Position numbers and translations under genes: made by a program. From the NCBI GenBank assembly GCA_013995675.1, contig VWRR01000010.1:496001-560000 (forward strand): a stretch of DNA of 64,000 nt, written 5' to 3'. Shown here piece by piece: positions 10,516 through 21,944 of the stretch; positions within the stretch are counted from its first letter, which is position 1; every line of letters starts with the position of its first letter. The notes beneath the pieces are model-generated. The model was not told the origin of the DNA, ran no database searches, and saw nothing but the letters and a program-made list of their open reading frames with translations. The stretch comes from Cyanidiococcus yangmingshanensis. Lineage: Eukaryota > Rhodophyta > Bangiophyceae > Cyanidiales > Cyanidiaceae.

Positions 10516-12028
10516 ATGTTCCAAGGCGGCTTGGCAAGCGGGCATTTTCCGCCGATAATCCGACAAAAATTCGTCACATGCAGTAGAATTTATGGCGTCA
10601 AAGTCTCTAGAAAAGATTTCTGCCGAAAAAAGCACTCTTCTGAGTTCTCTCTGCCTGCAAGTTTACAGGCCGCTACTTCGCTCCAGAGTGAGCTGGAGCA
10701 GTGCTCAGCGGAAACAGCTTTGAAACCTAATCCAAGTCAAAGTTTCGATGTCGCTATAATTGGCGCAGGTCCAGCAGGCCTGTCTCTGGCGGCCGAGCTG
10801 GCTCAGATTAACTCGTCAGGTGAGTTGGCTAGTGACAGCAGCAGGATCTCAGTCGTGCTCGTAGAAAGGGACTTTAGCCAGCGTTGGCTGCCAAACTACG
10901 GAGTTTGGCTCGATGAGATTGACCACTTGAACAGTCGAAGACTGTCTCGCAGCCGTGTGGCCGAAGACCACTGCCTATCTTCCACAAAAGATTACCAAGG
11001 ACCGAAAGTATGCGAGAATAGATAGGCAAAAGCTCAAACAGAGACTGATCGAAAAGTGTTCAGAAGAAAATGCTGGCGTATTTTTTCTAGAGGGTATTGT
11101 TCGGCAGTACGAACCTGAGAAAAAAGAGTTACGGATTTCGTGCTCTAACAAGCATGGACTTGTCTCCGAGGTGTCTCTTACCTCAAAAATTGTCATCGAT
11201 ACTTCCGGGCACAAGCAGGCACTAGTCAAGTTCACGGAGCCACACAACCCGTCGTATCAAGCCGCCTATGGGATTGAAGCGATTGTTGACGCGCACCCGT
11301 TTCCGACGGACGAGATGGTGTTGATGGATTATCGAGAACCATTTGCGGAGGCTGGAGAATCTCCTGAACAGCTCGCGGACTATGAAGCGATACCGACTTT
11401 TTTGTACGCAATGCCAATGTCGTCCTCACGCATCTTCCTGGAGGAGACCTCGCTGACTGCCCGCCCGGCTGTTCCATTTGAAAAACTGCGACGCCGACTT
11501 TACAGTCGACTCAAATCTCTTGGGATTCGGGTACTTGATGTTCTAGAGGAAGAATACTGTTTGATACCAATGGGAGGCGCGCTTCCTGATTTTAGTCAAT
11601 CATTGCTTGGCTTTGGTGGGACTGCGGGTCTGGTTCATCCATCCACTGGATATATGATGGCAAGGACGTTGAACATGGCGAGTGAGCTCGCATCTGGCAT
11701 ATACAGACGATCCAACACTGCTGTCTCCGATCTCTGGCGGGAACTTATTTGGACGGATGCTCGGCTAGCGCAGCGAGATTTTTTTGTTTTTGGTGGTGAA
11801 GTTTTATTATCCATGAGTCTATCCGAGTTGCGAGAGTTTTTCGTAGCATTTTTCGAGCTACGTGACAAAATGTGGCATGATTTTTTGAGCTTTCGGCAAC
11901 TTTCTGGGTCCGAGCGGCTCTCCTTTGGTGTAGAGGTTTTTTTGCGAACCTCAAATAGAGTTCGTTATAAGTTAGCAAAAAAAGCGTTGCAAAACTGGCC
12001 GCTTTTGATAAAAAGCATAGTCAAGTAG
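10516..12028 (+). CDS. LCYB: Lycopene beta-cyclase, plastid (one-base frame break)
   Basis: Flavoprotein that closes both ends of lycopene to beta-ionone rings, giving beta-carotene in the plastid. The ATG at 10516 is followed by about 70 residues with the basic and hydroxylated make-up of a transit peptide. The FAD-binding VAIIGAGPAGLSLA lies near 10750. NYGVW, YARIDR, FLEETSL, IPMGGALP and GGTAGLVHPSTGYMMART follow in family order. The first part (to about 10950) is one frame behind the second. The tryptophan of NYGVW (10906) and the next conserved tryptophan (10958) are 16 residues plus one base apart; plant cyclases have 16 residues there. So one surplus base lies between 10909 and 10957, probably an assembly error. 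A 43-nt intron is possible but would delete the second tryptophan. No epsilon-cyclase copy is seen. Confidence 0.9.
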
Positions 12029-12210
12029 AGATAAAGAATTGTTTGCTCTCATTCGAAAATGAAATTGACCTACAGTGCTCTTTCCTACTTTGGGACCCTC
12101 GATTAATTTCGTATTTCGCCAGTCGATTTTGGAATTCGACGCGGTGCCGATTTCAGAACATGATTTTCGATTTAAAAAACGCTCGCGATTCTTGTGTTTA
12201 AGCGCGGGCT

Positions 12211-12669
12211 ATGTGGACCCAGGTCACTCGCGTGTGGAGCTCTCTCACGTCGACACCAGCGAGACGACTGTTTTTATTAGGACTCGGCTCAACCGCTAGG
12301 TATACGCCGCGCCCGCGTACACCCGAAGAATGGTCCGTCGCCCAGTTCAGTAGAGAAGCAGAGGAGCTTCTCCAAGAGCTTGGAGATCAAGTTTCTGAGT
12401 GTGTACAGAAGACTGCTGACGTTGATGTGGAGTTTTCTCAAGGAGTTTTAAGTCTTAAGTTTTTTAATGGCGTCTTCGTCCTTAACACACAAACGCCGAA
12501 CAGACAAATCTGGTTGTCTTCTCCTATTAGTGGGCCTGCACGGTACTATTATGACGTAGAGAGCGGGAAGTGGCGGAATACTCGTGACAATCATCTGTTG
12601 GAAGACCGTCTGCGTCAGGATCTTCGAGCTTTTACCGGCCATGATGTAGAAATAGGCCAGTCGCGGTGA
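12211..12669 (+). CDS. FXN: Frataxin, mitochondrial
   Basis: Iron-binding activator of the cysteine desulfurase complex in mitochondrial Fe-S cluster assembly. 152 aa from the ATG at 12211. Residues 1-35 are rich in Arg/Ser/Thr and nearly free of acids, fitting a mitochondrial presequence. The acidic first helix (residues 40-65) has the E/D-rich ridge that binds iron. VLSLKFFNGVFVLNTQTPNRQIWLSSP, given here only as its key parts GVFVLN, QTPNRQIW and LSSP, is the family core with the invariant Asn, Gln and Trp. It starts 182 bp after the lycopene cyclase stop on the same strand, so its promoter is short. Confidence 0.93.
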   Translation: MWTQVTRVWSSLTSTPARRLFLLGLGSTARYTPRPRTPEEWSVAQFSREAEELLQELGDQVSECVQKTADVDVEFSQGVLSLKFFNGVFVLNTQTPNRQIWLSSPISGPARYYYDVESGKWRNTRDNHLLEDRLRQDLRAFTGHDVEIGQSR

Positions 12670-13128
12670 TTCTACTGCGTTGTGAGGAGGCATTTTTCGG
12701 TTCAGCGTATATCTCGGAGAATTTGAAATGTTTCTCGTTTGGGTGGCTTTGAAGCGATGAGAGTCTCCGAAGGGCTAGACAAAGTACGAGCAGTGCTTGC
12801 AGCCTCAAGCTTCGATTTGATTTAGTTAGTGCTTTTCTCACCAGAGATAAAACTTTTTTTGGTTCTATCGGGTTTCCGAAATGAGGCGATCATAATGCAG
12901 GCCACGTTGTTCCTGGAGCAGTGGCTGCTCATTCTTGAGGTATTCAATTAACGCATGCTCCTGTTGCACTTTTTCGAATTTTATAACAATCTAAAGATAC
13001 ATTGTTGTGACTAAGTTCATGAGATGGTCAAAATAAACTTGCCCATATTCTGAACGTTATGAGATTGTGAGAGCATTTCTTTCTCGAGGAATTTCCAGAA
13101 AAGGAAACTCCACTGTCTCGCAACCTCA
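12670..13128. other. 459-bp gap between convergent genes
   Basis: Separates the 3' ends of frataxin and COQ4. Nothing recognisable is present beyond short chance frames. Confidence 0.4.
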
Positions 13129-13824
13129 TCAACTTTGATGGTGCTCGGACGCATGACTGACTTTTCTCTGAAATGGAATGAGCTGGAGTTCGCGTCTCAG
13201 TTCTACGAGAGGCGTGTGCCATCGGCGTTCGAAATATATTCCCATCAGATTCGCACATGCACCTGCACTGATCCGCGCCCATGGCATATATTCACGGAAA
13301 AGCACGATTCTTTGCGCGGAGTTCAAGCGAAGGGGTCCTACTGTGGCCGCTATCACTGCGATAGGCAGACCTGTATGCAGAGCTTCAAAATATTTCAGAG
13401 CCACCTCACCTAGCAATGTGGGGGGGAGATTGGTCAACACGTGCCAGATGTCATGTAGATCACGGTAGCGCTGCATTACGTATGCAACATTCGGGTCATC
13501 AAAAAAGGTTGCCTCTGACCTCTCACTTGAAACGAAGCCATGTTTTTGAAGAAAAGCATAATATGCCCCGCCGAGGGTGTTGCGAGACAGGTGGAAGATG
13601 TCTTCCCGATAACGAGAAGTGACAAGCGGCCTTTCGCGTAAAACTAGTTTGCCCTCATCGTCTTCCTCTAGACGCTTGAGATGACCTCTGAGAACGGCCT
13701 CCGTGCCGGGGAGGTTTTCACCCAAAGCCGCCACCAGATCTGCTCTCGCAGGGTTACGAAAAACTGTCGCTCCTGCACAGACAGACAACAGAAACCTTCC
13801 AGGATTACTTAGTGAGACCACCAT
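13129..13824 (-). CDS. COQ4: COQ4, ubiquinone biosynthesis protein
   Basis: Mitochondrial matrix-side scaffold of the coenzyme Q synthome, also implicated in C1 decarboxylation of the ring precursor. The ATG at 13824 gives 231 aa. The signature zinc motif H-D-x2-H-x11-E is intact at H124, D125, H128 and E140, within RDLHDIWHVL...LLGE. The following block, ALKYFEALHTGLP, is also typical. The N-terminus is short: 40 residues with one hydrophobic stretch precede the conserved region, so the presequence is small or an upstream exon is missed. Confidence 0.92.
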   Translation of the reverse strand: MVVSLSNPGRFLLSVCAGATVFRNPARADLVAALGENLPGTEAVLRGHLKRLEEDDEGKLVLRERPLVTSRYREDIFHLSRNTLGGAYYAFLQKHGFVSSERSEATFFDDPNVAYVMQRYRDLHDIWHVLTNLPPTLLGEVALKYFEALHTGLPIAVIAATVGPLRLNSAQRIVLFREYMPWARISAGACANLMGIYFERRWHTPLVELRRELQLIPFQRKVSHASEHHQS

Positions 13825-15152
13825 AGGGCTAGATCAGGAGCTTGCACGCCAGTGAATGAAGATAAGAAACCCACGGAATCACACGACCTACGTTGCGAAG
13901 CATAGAACTCGTGTCTGAAACGGAACGGTAAGCGCAAGCCATTCGCAGGAAGCACGCCTTTGAGCCGGGTAGAGCGCTTTGATTTCGATTTGAAGACGGG
14001 TCGATTGGCTTCTAACGTATGTGCATTATACGAATGATCTGGGGAGAATTCTTTGTTTGGACGATGGTAAACGCAGGAATATTAGTTGTTTTTCATATTG
14101 ATGGTAAATGAAACATAGCTCTTTCAGCTGCACCCGGAATCTGCGGGATTCATTCGGGATTTGGACAGAGAGCGATTCATGCATCATCGTAGGATCTTCA
14201 AATAGGTTTCCAAACTTTGTTGAACCCTGCTTCGGATGCACAAAATTCGAGAAAGTGAGGACAGGAAATATTTTCAATTCATTCTTGAGGTGAAGAACCA
14301 ACCACTCTTCTGAAATAGGGCAAAAAACCTCAAGCACTCTTAGATGCTACATATAGAATCGCTTACCGAGGACGCTTTCGGTTAAGCTTGTATATTCGTC
14401 GCGTTCGATCTGCTAGTCTCGACCACCAAAGCAAGCAGACCATGCGCAATTTGATTCCTAGGGTTCCACTTCTCAAGTATCTGCGCGATCCAAGCTGCCG
14501 TACGATTCTGACTAACGCTGATTTAGCTTATATCCTTTATGTATCGTTGCTACCTCGACCTGCACAAGCACCTTTTATATCACGCCCGTTTTCAGAAGAC
14601 TGACTCTGGATACAGGCCTGGTGAATGACGATGGGAAAATAATAAAATCAATGGAACGGTCTGGAATCTAAGCAGCCGCTGAATTTTGAGCCATGTAAAG
14701 TTCTCTATTTGCTGATCACGTTCAATTCAAATTAGCCACTGATGAAGGGCTCTAGAGATCGACATCGAACCCCTTTCTCTCTAATCCTCTTCGCTTTGGC
14801 TCATCGAGTATGCCAATCAGCGAGTAGGCAGCCCCGGCACTCGCATGAAACGCTCAAAAAAGAGACAAGCATTTGGACGTTCTAGATTGTGAGAAGACCA
14901 ATTGCGCTTCCTATGCGATTCAATTTATTCTGGCGTATCTTGCCCAATCCAGTGCTGCTGATGCTCAGACATGATTAAATGCCTGAGACGAAGTGCAAGC
15001 GGCCTCTGTACGAATAGCACAAATTGAGCGTGCTGTCTGCCTTCTACTAATCGGTTTCTTTGTAAAAAGGGGTTGTGTGCCGCGGGACACCAAGTTTTCT
15101 ATTATTTCGCGTGGAATCCTCGGTTTTGCACGCTAAAGGTTTGATTCTGTCG
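13825..15152. other. 1.3 kb divergent intergenic region, COQ4 and PUS3
   Basis: Holds the promoters of both flanking genes. A 53-codon ATG frame at 14442-14603 (plus strand) has no recognised similarity. No RNA gene seen. Confidence 0.4.
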
Positions 15153-16559
15153 ATGAGCCCTTTGCAAAGTCTCGCGAGGCTCAGCCGTGCGGAACTCGAG
15201 GCATATACGTTCCAGCTCGAGAAGCTTCTGGGAAGGAAGCGCTGTTTAGAGTCTGGCGGGCGATCGGCGAAGAGAATAGACTTCAAACAATATGGTGCGA
15301 GGAAGATCGCGCTGAAGCTAGCCTACCAGGGTTGGTGCTTCCCTGCGGGATTTACTGCACAACCGGGCGACTTTGCGATCCCTACGGAGGCGAAGGCGGG
15401 CCCCCACAGTTTCCGTTCTGTGGAGAGCGCCCTTTTTTTTGCACTAGAAAAAGTGAAGCTGGTCCCTTGTCTGCACTGGCTCGACGACGGCAGTGCTCCA
15501 GAAACTACTAAGGTTTCTCCCAATCGACCTCTCCAAAGCGAGCTCTTTGGTGAAATCTGGTCCTCTCAGGGTTGGCAGTACTCGCGTGGCGGGCGCACAG
15601 ACAAGGGGGTCAGTGCCGTTGGACAGGTAGTATCGCTCCTGGTCCGATGTCCCCCGCCAAACTCGGGGAAACTGTTCTATGATTACATTCGTCTGCTAAA
15701 TAAGGCGCTGCCGGAATCGGTTCGCATTTATGCGTGGGCGCCTGTTCATGACGATTTTTCTGCAAGGTTCAGTGCCCGCTCTCGGACCTACAAGTATTTC
15801 ATACCGAATATGTTCTCAGAAGAGGGACTATGCAGCATGAAAGCTGCGGCGAAGATGATGATTGGTCGGCATGACTTTGGGAACTTTTGTAAATTCGATG
15901 CGGAAACAACGAAGGGGAACACTGAACGAGTCGTCTTGAGATGCGCAGTAGATCTCATACGAGATCCGATCATAGAAAGACTTTGCCCTCGCGGCATTCT
16001 AGAATTCACGGTAGAAGGCCAAGCTTTCCTCTATCATCAAGTTAGGTTCATGGTGGCCGTTCTCCTCGAAATAGGGCGCGGCACCGAAAGCCTAGATTTG
16101 GTACGTAGCCTTCTCGGTCTAGACGGATACGCGCGACTGGATCCGAAACCACAGTACGTTCTTGCGCCCGAATGCCCATTGGTGCTTTGGAATGTAGACT
16201 ATGGCGATCAGGAGCCTGAGTGGAGGTATGCGCTGAGCAGTTCCGAAATGTCGAAACCAGATTTTGAGGCCGCGTACCCTGTCGATTTGGTGCGATCGGC
16301 TCTTTGTCAGTGGTACACTGATCTCACCAAAATAACCTTCCATGGATCCTTTCTGAGTCGGCTCCTTCAGAGCTGCTCTAACTCTGACGATGCGGCCAGG
16401 GAACTAGTGGATTCCTTGTTAGGACATACACCACAAATTATCTTTCCTCATATGATGGATCCGAAGATGCATATACCAATCAAGAAACGCAGCAGCACAG
16501 GGCTTAACTCCGAGGAAAGGATGCAGAAAGTGAGCCGTATGCTGGAGCGCAAGAAATAA
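15153..16559 (+). CDS. PUS3: tRNA pseudouridine(38/39) synthase, Pus3/Deg1 type
   Basis: Converts uridine 38/39 in the anticodon arm of tRNAs to pseudouridine. The ATG at 15153 gives 468 aa. The TruA-family catalytic loop GGRTDKGVSAVGQ has the nucleophile Asp at about residue 150. KIALKLAYQGWCF at the start of the domain, ARSRTYKYFIP, GRHDFGNFCK and FLYHQVRFMVAVLLEIG follow in family order. GRHDFGNFCKFD with a long C-terminal tail is typical of Deg1/Pus3 rather than Pus1. The N-terminal 45 residues are a charged helix, as in yeast Deg1. The frame is open upstream of 15153 but has no ATG. Confidence 0.92.
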   Translation: MSPLQSLARLSRAELEAYTFQLEKLLGRKRCLESGGRSAKRIDFKQYGARKIALKLAYQGWCFPAGFTAQPGDFAIPTEAKAGPHSFRSVESALFFALEKVKLVPCLHWLDDGSAPETTKVSPNRPLQSELFGEIWSSQGWQYSRGGRTDKGVSAVGQVVSLLVRCPPPNSGKLFYDYIRLLNKALPESVRIYAWAPVHDDFSARFSARSRTYKYFIPNMFSEEGLCSMKAAAKMMIGRHDFGNFCKFDAETTKGNTERVVLRCAVDLIRDPIIERLCPRGILEFTVEGQAFLYHQVRFMVAVLLEIGRGTESLDLVRSLLGLDGYARLDPKPQYVLAPECPLVLWNVDYGDQEPEWRYALSSSEMSKPDFEAAYPVDLVRSALCQWYTDLTKITFHGSFLSRLLQSCSNSDDAARELVDSLLGHTPQIIFPHMMDPKMHIPIKKRSSTGLNSEERMQKVSRMLERKK

Positions 16560-17489
16560 GAAACTGCACGGCGTGCACTGTGGTATCCATCGTGCTCCAG
16601 CGGTCTTTTGATGATGAAGGTCCAGATGCTCTCCGGAATCCCGTGAGTAGTGAAGACGCAGCTTTTGAGATCTGTCTGGATGTGATGCAGGAAGGTACCC
16701 AACTGCCTGTCTCTTGGGAGATGGAGCTGCGCCAAAGGCGACCTGGATCGATGGGTGATCTGTAGTGTCTCTCTAGAACATTTGAGATCCGAATTGGTGC
16801 GGGCCACAACTAGCACAGCGCTCCTTGCCTTCGAAGAGGTTACAAAAAGTTTTGCATTCATGGCTGGTAAATGAACCTGATGCAAGACGTGTTTTCGGGT
16901 ACTTCTGCACCGCCTCGCATTTCATTTCAAATGGATCCGACGCAAATTCCTTATCTACAGAGCATGGCATCGGGAAAGGAACCGGAGCGTACGCGAGTTG
17001 CTTTACAGAGAGGTCAGAAAATCTTTATTTAGATTATGACAGATACAGGATTTGTTCGCAAAAAGTTTGTTTTCCAATCATCAGATGACTCGAATGGTCT
17101 CCGAACCAGCTTCCGCTCATTTTGCGATCAACTTCGCGGACGCTTGATCCTCGAATGAGACTGATATCCCAGCAGTATTAGCGTGATTGAATTGAACCTT
17201 TTACGAACGAACTGATGGTCGCACAGATTAATTGAAATCCATTTGTGCCTGCAAAGATTGGGGGACACGGAGAATGAAGAGATTGGAACATGACTGCATT
17301 GGGAATGCACGTGTTCGTGAGTTTTAGTGACTCGCAATAACGTCAACCAGCGCGGGAGTGACAAATATGGGGATGCCTGCAGTTTAGTGGACATCTCCAA
17401 CGGCGAATTTGCTACATGTCGAGTTTCTCACAAATTACCAACTTTATCGTATCTATGGGAGAGTGCTATGCGGCTGGGACATCGCTACG
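16560..17489. other. 930-bp gap between convergent genes
   Basis: Between PUS3 and the sigma factor 3' ends. Contains several 60-90 codon frames on both strands, none beginning at a convincing ATG or resembling a known protein. Confidence 0.4.
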
Positions 17490-19667
17490 CTACACTTCAC
17501 CGAGATACTCATCAAGAAAGTTATTCTCAGCTGGAGTCCTTAGCTTCTTCAAAGCTTTTGATTCTATCTGCCGAATCCGCTCTCTTGTAACATTGAACCT
17601 GCTCCCAACTTCCTCCAGTGTTCTCGGTCGACCATCCGTGAGACCGAAGCGCATCCGAATCACCTCTCTCTCACGAGTTGAAAGACAGTGCAGAACTTTC
17701 TCAATGCTCTCCCGAAGAGTATCACGTGAAACAGTCTCTTCAGCACGCTCTTCGGGTGCAATTAACGATTCTCCCAAAAAGTGCACATCATCACCGCTTC
17801 GCAACGGAGTTTCCAGACTCACAATATTTCGCGAACATTCCATAACCAGCCGATATTTCGCCCTGTCTATTCCAACGCTTTCGCAAATTTCCTCCTCGCT
17901 TGGCGGCCGTCCAAGCTCAACTTGCAAAGCCTTTGTTTGCTTACGTATAAGAGAAATCGTATCATGCACATGGACAGGGAGCCTAATGGAGCGGGAGGAG
18001 TCTGATATCGCGCGTGTAATCGATTGTCTTATCCACCATGTTGCGTACGTGGAAAATCGAAAGCCCCGTTCGGCATCAAATTTCTCAACACCACGGATAA
18101 GCCCAATCGAACCCTCCTGAATCAGATCTTGCAGCGCCACCCCGCGGTTAGAGTAGCGTTTTGCAATTGACACAACCAGACGGAGATTTGCAGTGACCAT
18201 CCTTTCCTTCGCTTTTCTCCCGTCCCGAATGTGTTCACGCAGTTTTTCGACATCGTCGCCATAGCCACAGCCCTGAGCCCACTCCGACTCTGTTGGTGAC
18301 TTACCATGCTCCTCCCGAAACGATCTCTGAAATTGCTCTAAATCCATCAAAATGCACACTTGTTTGGACAGCTCGATTTCTTCGCCTGGATGAAGGAGCT
18401 GGTAACGACCAATTTCTCGGAGATACGATCGGATTGTATCGTCTTTCGCCTCCACTGTGCTCAAATCAACATCTGCAGGGTCGACTTCCTCAACGATAAA
18501 GTCTAGGAGCTCATCTGACTCAATCTGAGATTCGGCTTCCTCGGTTTCTGAGTTGGAGTATACCTCTTCGACCGGCACTGTAGAGCCGTCGTTAGCGCTC
18601 TGGTTATCGGCAAAAGGATCGCGCACCGTCACAGTATTCTTAGTCCGGGGCCCTGCTCGCATATGGACTGGTACACCTGGAGCTTGCTCGGATTTGCGCC
18701 CCTTCTGCTGCCTCGCCCTTGCCTGCGAGCTGGAGGAACGCGTCTCCTTGCGGGATGAGGTCATCTTATTTTGCGACTTCAAGGCTGCTTTCTTTGATTT
18801 TCTTGATTCAATCTCGGTCGCAGAGGGCGCTCTGTCAATCATGCGCTCAGATCGATATTGTTGCTCGAGACCTCGAACGTACGCGCCGAGAGATCCTGGG
18901 AAAGAAATGCGCGACGGCTGATTCGCGGAGTTCTGAGGCGCGAGACCGCCTTCCTCTGTGAGGGATGCAATGTCAATGTCTGCTGCTGCTAGCAGCTCGT
19001 CTGCGTATGCGGCCAGGCCACGTGGGTCGACTAGCGCTGAAGTGCGGTGACTTGGACTCCACGTACCAATTATGATATCGAGCCCCGAAGCATCTGAACG
19101 TTCTTGATGCGCGCCCTCAGAGCTTCTCAGAATAATGCCGGTAAGGACACTGTCCGGATCTCCAGGTTCTTGAAGTTTTTCAAAGGTTCCGCATTTGTGT
19201 GTTTGAGTTCGACGGGAGCCCGCCGCAATCATGTACGCGCTCCTCGGTTGATAGTCCACATCCATCGCCGTTTCCTCTGATCTATGTCGATGTAGTTGCG
19301 GGGGTAGACACCGATTTCCCTGAGTGAAGCACGAGCTCTCACTTCCAAGAGTATTCGCGCCCGGTTTGGAGCCGGCAACACGGTTCCCGCAGCCCGGTTT
19401 TATCTCGCACCCTTTTTGAACAACGCCGCTCACTTCGATTCGCCCTAAGAGGCCCGAAGGCACAGACGGGGCTGATCTCGCGGTTATCTTCGATTTAGGA
19501 TGCGGTAGCGGAGACTTGCAGAGGTGCAAATTGACAAAGGAAACTCGATTAATTGCGTCGCGCAAGTGCGTGAATCTGTGGAAGCGGCCGGACTCCGCCC
19601 CAGCCCAACGCACCGCCAGGCCGTGAGCGGCTGGCGTTGGCACATACCCCTCCGTCATCCCTCTCAT
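17490..19667 (-). CDS. SIG: Plastid RNA polymerase sigma-70 factor
   Basis: Nuclear-encoded sigma factor that directs the plastid's bacterial-type RNA polymerase to promoters. The ATG at 19667 gives 725 aa; the last 310 or so are the sigma core. Region 1.2 is DDTIRSYLREIGRYQLL. Region 2 has NLRLVVSIAKRY, LQDLIQEGSIGLIRGVEKFD and FSTYATWWIRQSITRAI. Region 3 contains RPPSEEEIC. Region 4 carries the helix-turn-helix block TLEEVGSRFNVTRERIRQIE. The 400-residue N-terminal extension is low complexity, rich in Ser, Arg, Lys and acidic runs, and begins like a transit peptide. Red-algal nuclei usually encode several such factors, so the numbered paralogue cannot be assigned here. Confidence 0.93.
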   Translation of the reverse strand: MRGMTEGYVPTPAAHGLAVRWAGAESGRFHRFTHLRDAINRVSFVNLHLCKSPLPHPKSKITARSAPSVPSGLLGRIEVSGVVQKGCEIKPGCGNRVAGSKPGANTLGSESSCFTQGNRCLPPQLHRHRSEETAMDVDYQPRSAYMIAAGSRRTQTHKCGTFEKLQEPGDPDSVLTGIILRSSEGAHQERSDASGLDIIIGTWSPSHRTSALVDPRGLAAYADELLAAADIDIASLTEEGGLAPQNSANQPSRISFPGSLGAYVRGLEQQYRSERMIDRAPSATEIESRKSKKAALKSQNKMTSSRKETRSSSSQARARQQKGRKSEQAPGVPVHMRAGPRTKNTVTVRDPFADNQSANDGSTVPVEEVYSNSETEEAESQIESDELLDFIVEEVDPADVDLSTVEAKDDTIRSYLREIGRYQLLHPGEEIELSKQVCILMDLEQFQRSFREEHGKSPTESEWAQGCGYGDDVEKLREHIRDGRKAKERMVTANLRLVVSIAKRYSNRGVALQDLIQEGSIGLIRGVEKFDAERGFRFSTYATWWIRQSITRAISDSSRSIRLPVHVHDTISLIRKQTKALQVELGRPPSEEEICESVGIDRAKYRLVMECSRNIVSLETPLRSGDDVHFLGESLIAPEERAEETVSRDTLRESIEKVLHCLSTREREVIRMRFGLTDGRPRTLEEVGSRFNVTRERIRQIESKALKKLRTPAENNFLDEYLGEV

Positions 19668-21944
19668 TTTTCTTTGTCTCCGAAGAAAGTAACGAACCTC
19701 CAAAAACTACTTTACTCGACACTGTGGAGCCCAGCAGCAGGCAGCACGTTTCGCGCCGTCGGACACACACCACTCTCTTCAGCGCTCCCAACCACTGGCG
19801 CGACGATTATCGCAGAAGGCGAGCGTACACAACAAGCCTCCTCGGTATCGAGACAAATTTCAGCCTTTAGCTGTCGGCTTTCGCGCTAACGAACCACGAT
19901 GCTTATAGTCGCTCGCCGTGAGCCACGAGACGTTACGCAGTGGTTGTGTTTTCTTGGCCGACGCAGAAAGCGCCGCCGCCGATCATACCTGATGATCCAC
20001 GACGGCCAGTTGTCTCGGCGCCTCGAGCGAACAGATCGCCACAGCTAGACTAAATTATACAGAAGAGGAATAAGCGGTTCAATTATGGAAACTTACTTCC
20101 GTCAGCAATGGACCGCAACTCGGTGTTCTCTATCTTGTTAGAGACGCTCGGAGGCCCTCTCGAGCCGAAACTACCAGTGTCGACGTTTCCAGAAGCAGAT
20201 CCGAAAATTGGGGAAACCCTTTTGCATCACCATTGGTCAGACGAACTCTACACACGATTGGGTGCCGAAGCGGAAGTAGTCTCAAACTCATAGCTACGGC
20301 AGAGTTCTCCTCTTGGGCTCTCGTAGATTCTGAACAGAGAGAACACTTTCGAGTTGGGAGGGAGATACCTGACACACCAGATCTGTTGACGCCGCGGTTT
20401 CAAGAGCGCCCGCTGGGTTAAAGGTTGAAGCTAAATAAGTCTTGGCCGTGCTTGACTGTCGGCCTACCATGTTTGATTCAAAAGTACTAACGCGCTCTCG
20501 TCCCGCAAACGAGGCTTGCTTCCGCTTACAATGCCTATCTTTGACTTTTAAAAGAGTTCTTTGCTATTCATATTCATCCCAAACGAATAAATCCGGAAAA
20601 GCGCGTGCCCTAGGCTCCACCAGAACGGTTCTGTGGATACATTCACGTTGTTCTGGGATTGTTAGTGGCGTTAGCTGCATGCAGTAGGTGCTGCATCTGC
20701 TTCGATTCAACGACGATAGCTACTCAGATTGCATTCACCGAATCGATGCTCGCTTCCGCTTCCTCGAGGTTCTGGAAAGTACCTTTCAAAGCGCCTCGTT
20801 GCGGGCAGATCTAGATTCCGAACTATTGCTCGCCCCTACCAAAAGAATACTCGGAGCTCGCAATATCGAGAAGAACTTGTCGTAACCAGCGTCTCCAATA
20901 GAGCAATCTGCCAGTCCAGATTCGCTCGCCAGTGTCTCCCCTTTCATGTTCCTATCTCTCCTTGATGTCTCTGATGTTAGCTCTGGACTGAGCAGCTTTT
21001 CTTAGATCGATAGCGTAGAGAAGCGTTCTGAAAATAGTCTGTGCGTGAAACTTTGAATAGTTTTACCGACAGTGCTTGTGATCGGATAGCTGCTTTAGTG
21101 GCTAAATTGCATGTGGTCGGTGCGGCTTTTCGTTCAGAATGTCGAGTTTTTCTCCAGCTTCGAGGAGCTCCAGTATCGGTGGGGCACGACGCGATGTTTG
21201 GTTGCTGTTTAAGCTCCGATCATGCAACTGCTCCGTCGGTTTTCTTTGTAGCAGATATGAGCGAAAGCATGATCGGTCGGTAAATTTGCAGTCATGGATA
21301 TATAAAATTCGTGCTGGATAGAGCCGGCACTATTTCTGAAAATCTCCACTTTAAGCCCAATGAATCCTCACATTAACAAGGCTTTTTGTTACGAGGAGTA
21401 TGCGTATATGGACCGCTGAGCTGTCATAAGTAGAATTCCCGTATGCTGCATCTCGATCCTTCATAGTGCCACGTAACGCCAAAGGAAGTTAGCAGTACCG
21501 GCAGCTTGCACTAAAATGAGCTCGTGCGCGCTCGCAAATTAAGGTTACCTTGAGGGCGTGCCTTGTGGTGGCGGAATGGCCCCGACGCTGTCATCCAGGT
21601 GCGCCATTGCACGGTGACGATCCAGGAAAATCCGCCTGGAGGCGGAATTCTAAAAGTGCCTTTGCTATCTGCCGAGAGCCTAACAGAAAGTACGGTTCTG
21701 GTTGACTGTTACCCCGAAGCCTCTTAGAACAGTAAGCACTTTGCCCTGTTCACTCAAGGAAATTTGGGTCTGAAACTATTTCATTCCGACGAATCTTACG
21801 TATACGGCGACGGTGCTTGACCCCGCTTTTTCGGCCGAGGTTTTTGGCAAGGATAGCGAGAGGGGACTTCACGCGAAGCTACTGCGAAATTCGAAGCGAG
21901 CTTTATATTCAGATTCCCACAGATATCAGGTTCGTCTGCAAGAC
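19668..21944. other. 2.3 kb divergent region, sigma factor and MYB
   Basis: Promoters of both light/plastid regulators lie at its ends. 19900-20050 is GC-richer than the rest. A short ATG frame at 20108 is listed separately. A frame at 20442-20885 is interrupted by one TAG and has no ATG near its start. 21540-21660 is GC-rich with short inverted repeats but matches no RNA gene I recognise. Confidence 0.4.
20108..20421 (+). CDS. Possible small unknown protein, perhaps two exons
   Basis: An ATG frame runs 61 codons from 20108. A GT-AG intron at 20276-20337 (62 nt, starting GTAG and ending ACAG) would join it in frame to 20338-20421, giving 83 aa. No similarity is recognised. Frames this short arise by chance, and no branch-site context is convincing, so this is only a candidate. 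Confidence 0.18.

Noticed and set aside
11020-11025. Euplotes-type +1 frameshift at a stop codon in lycopene cyclase
   Set aside because: The second-frame motif YARIDR already lies before this stop, so the frame change must be upstream of it.
21540-21660. Structured RNA (tRNA-Leu-like or SRP-like) upstream of the MYB gene
   Set aside because: GC-rich with short inverted repeats, but no T-loop, no acceptor pairing and no conserved SRP helix 8 pattern.
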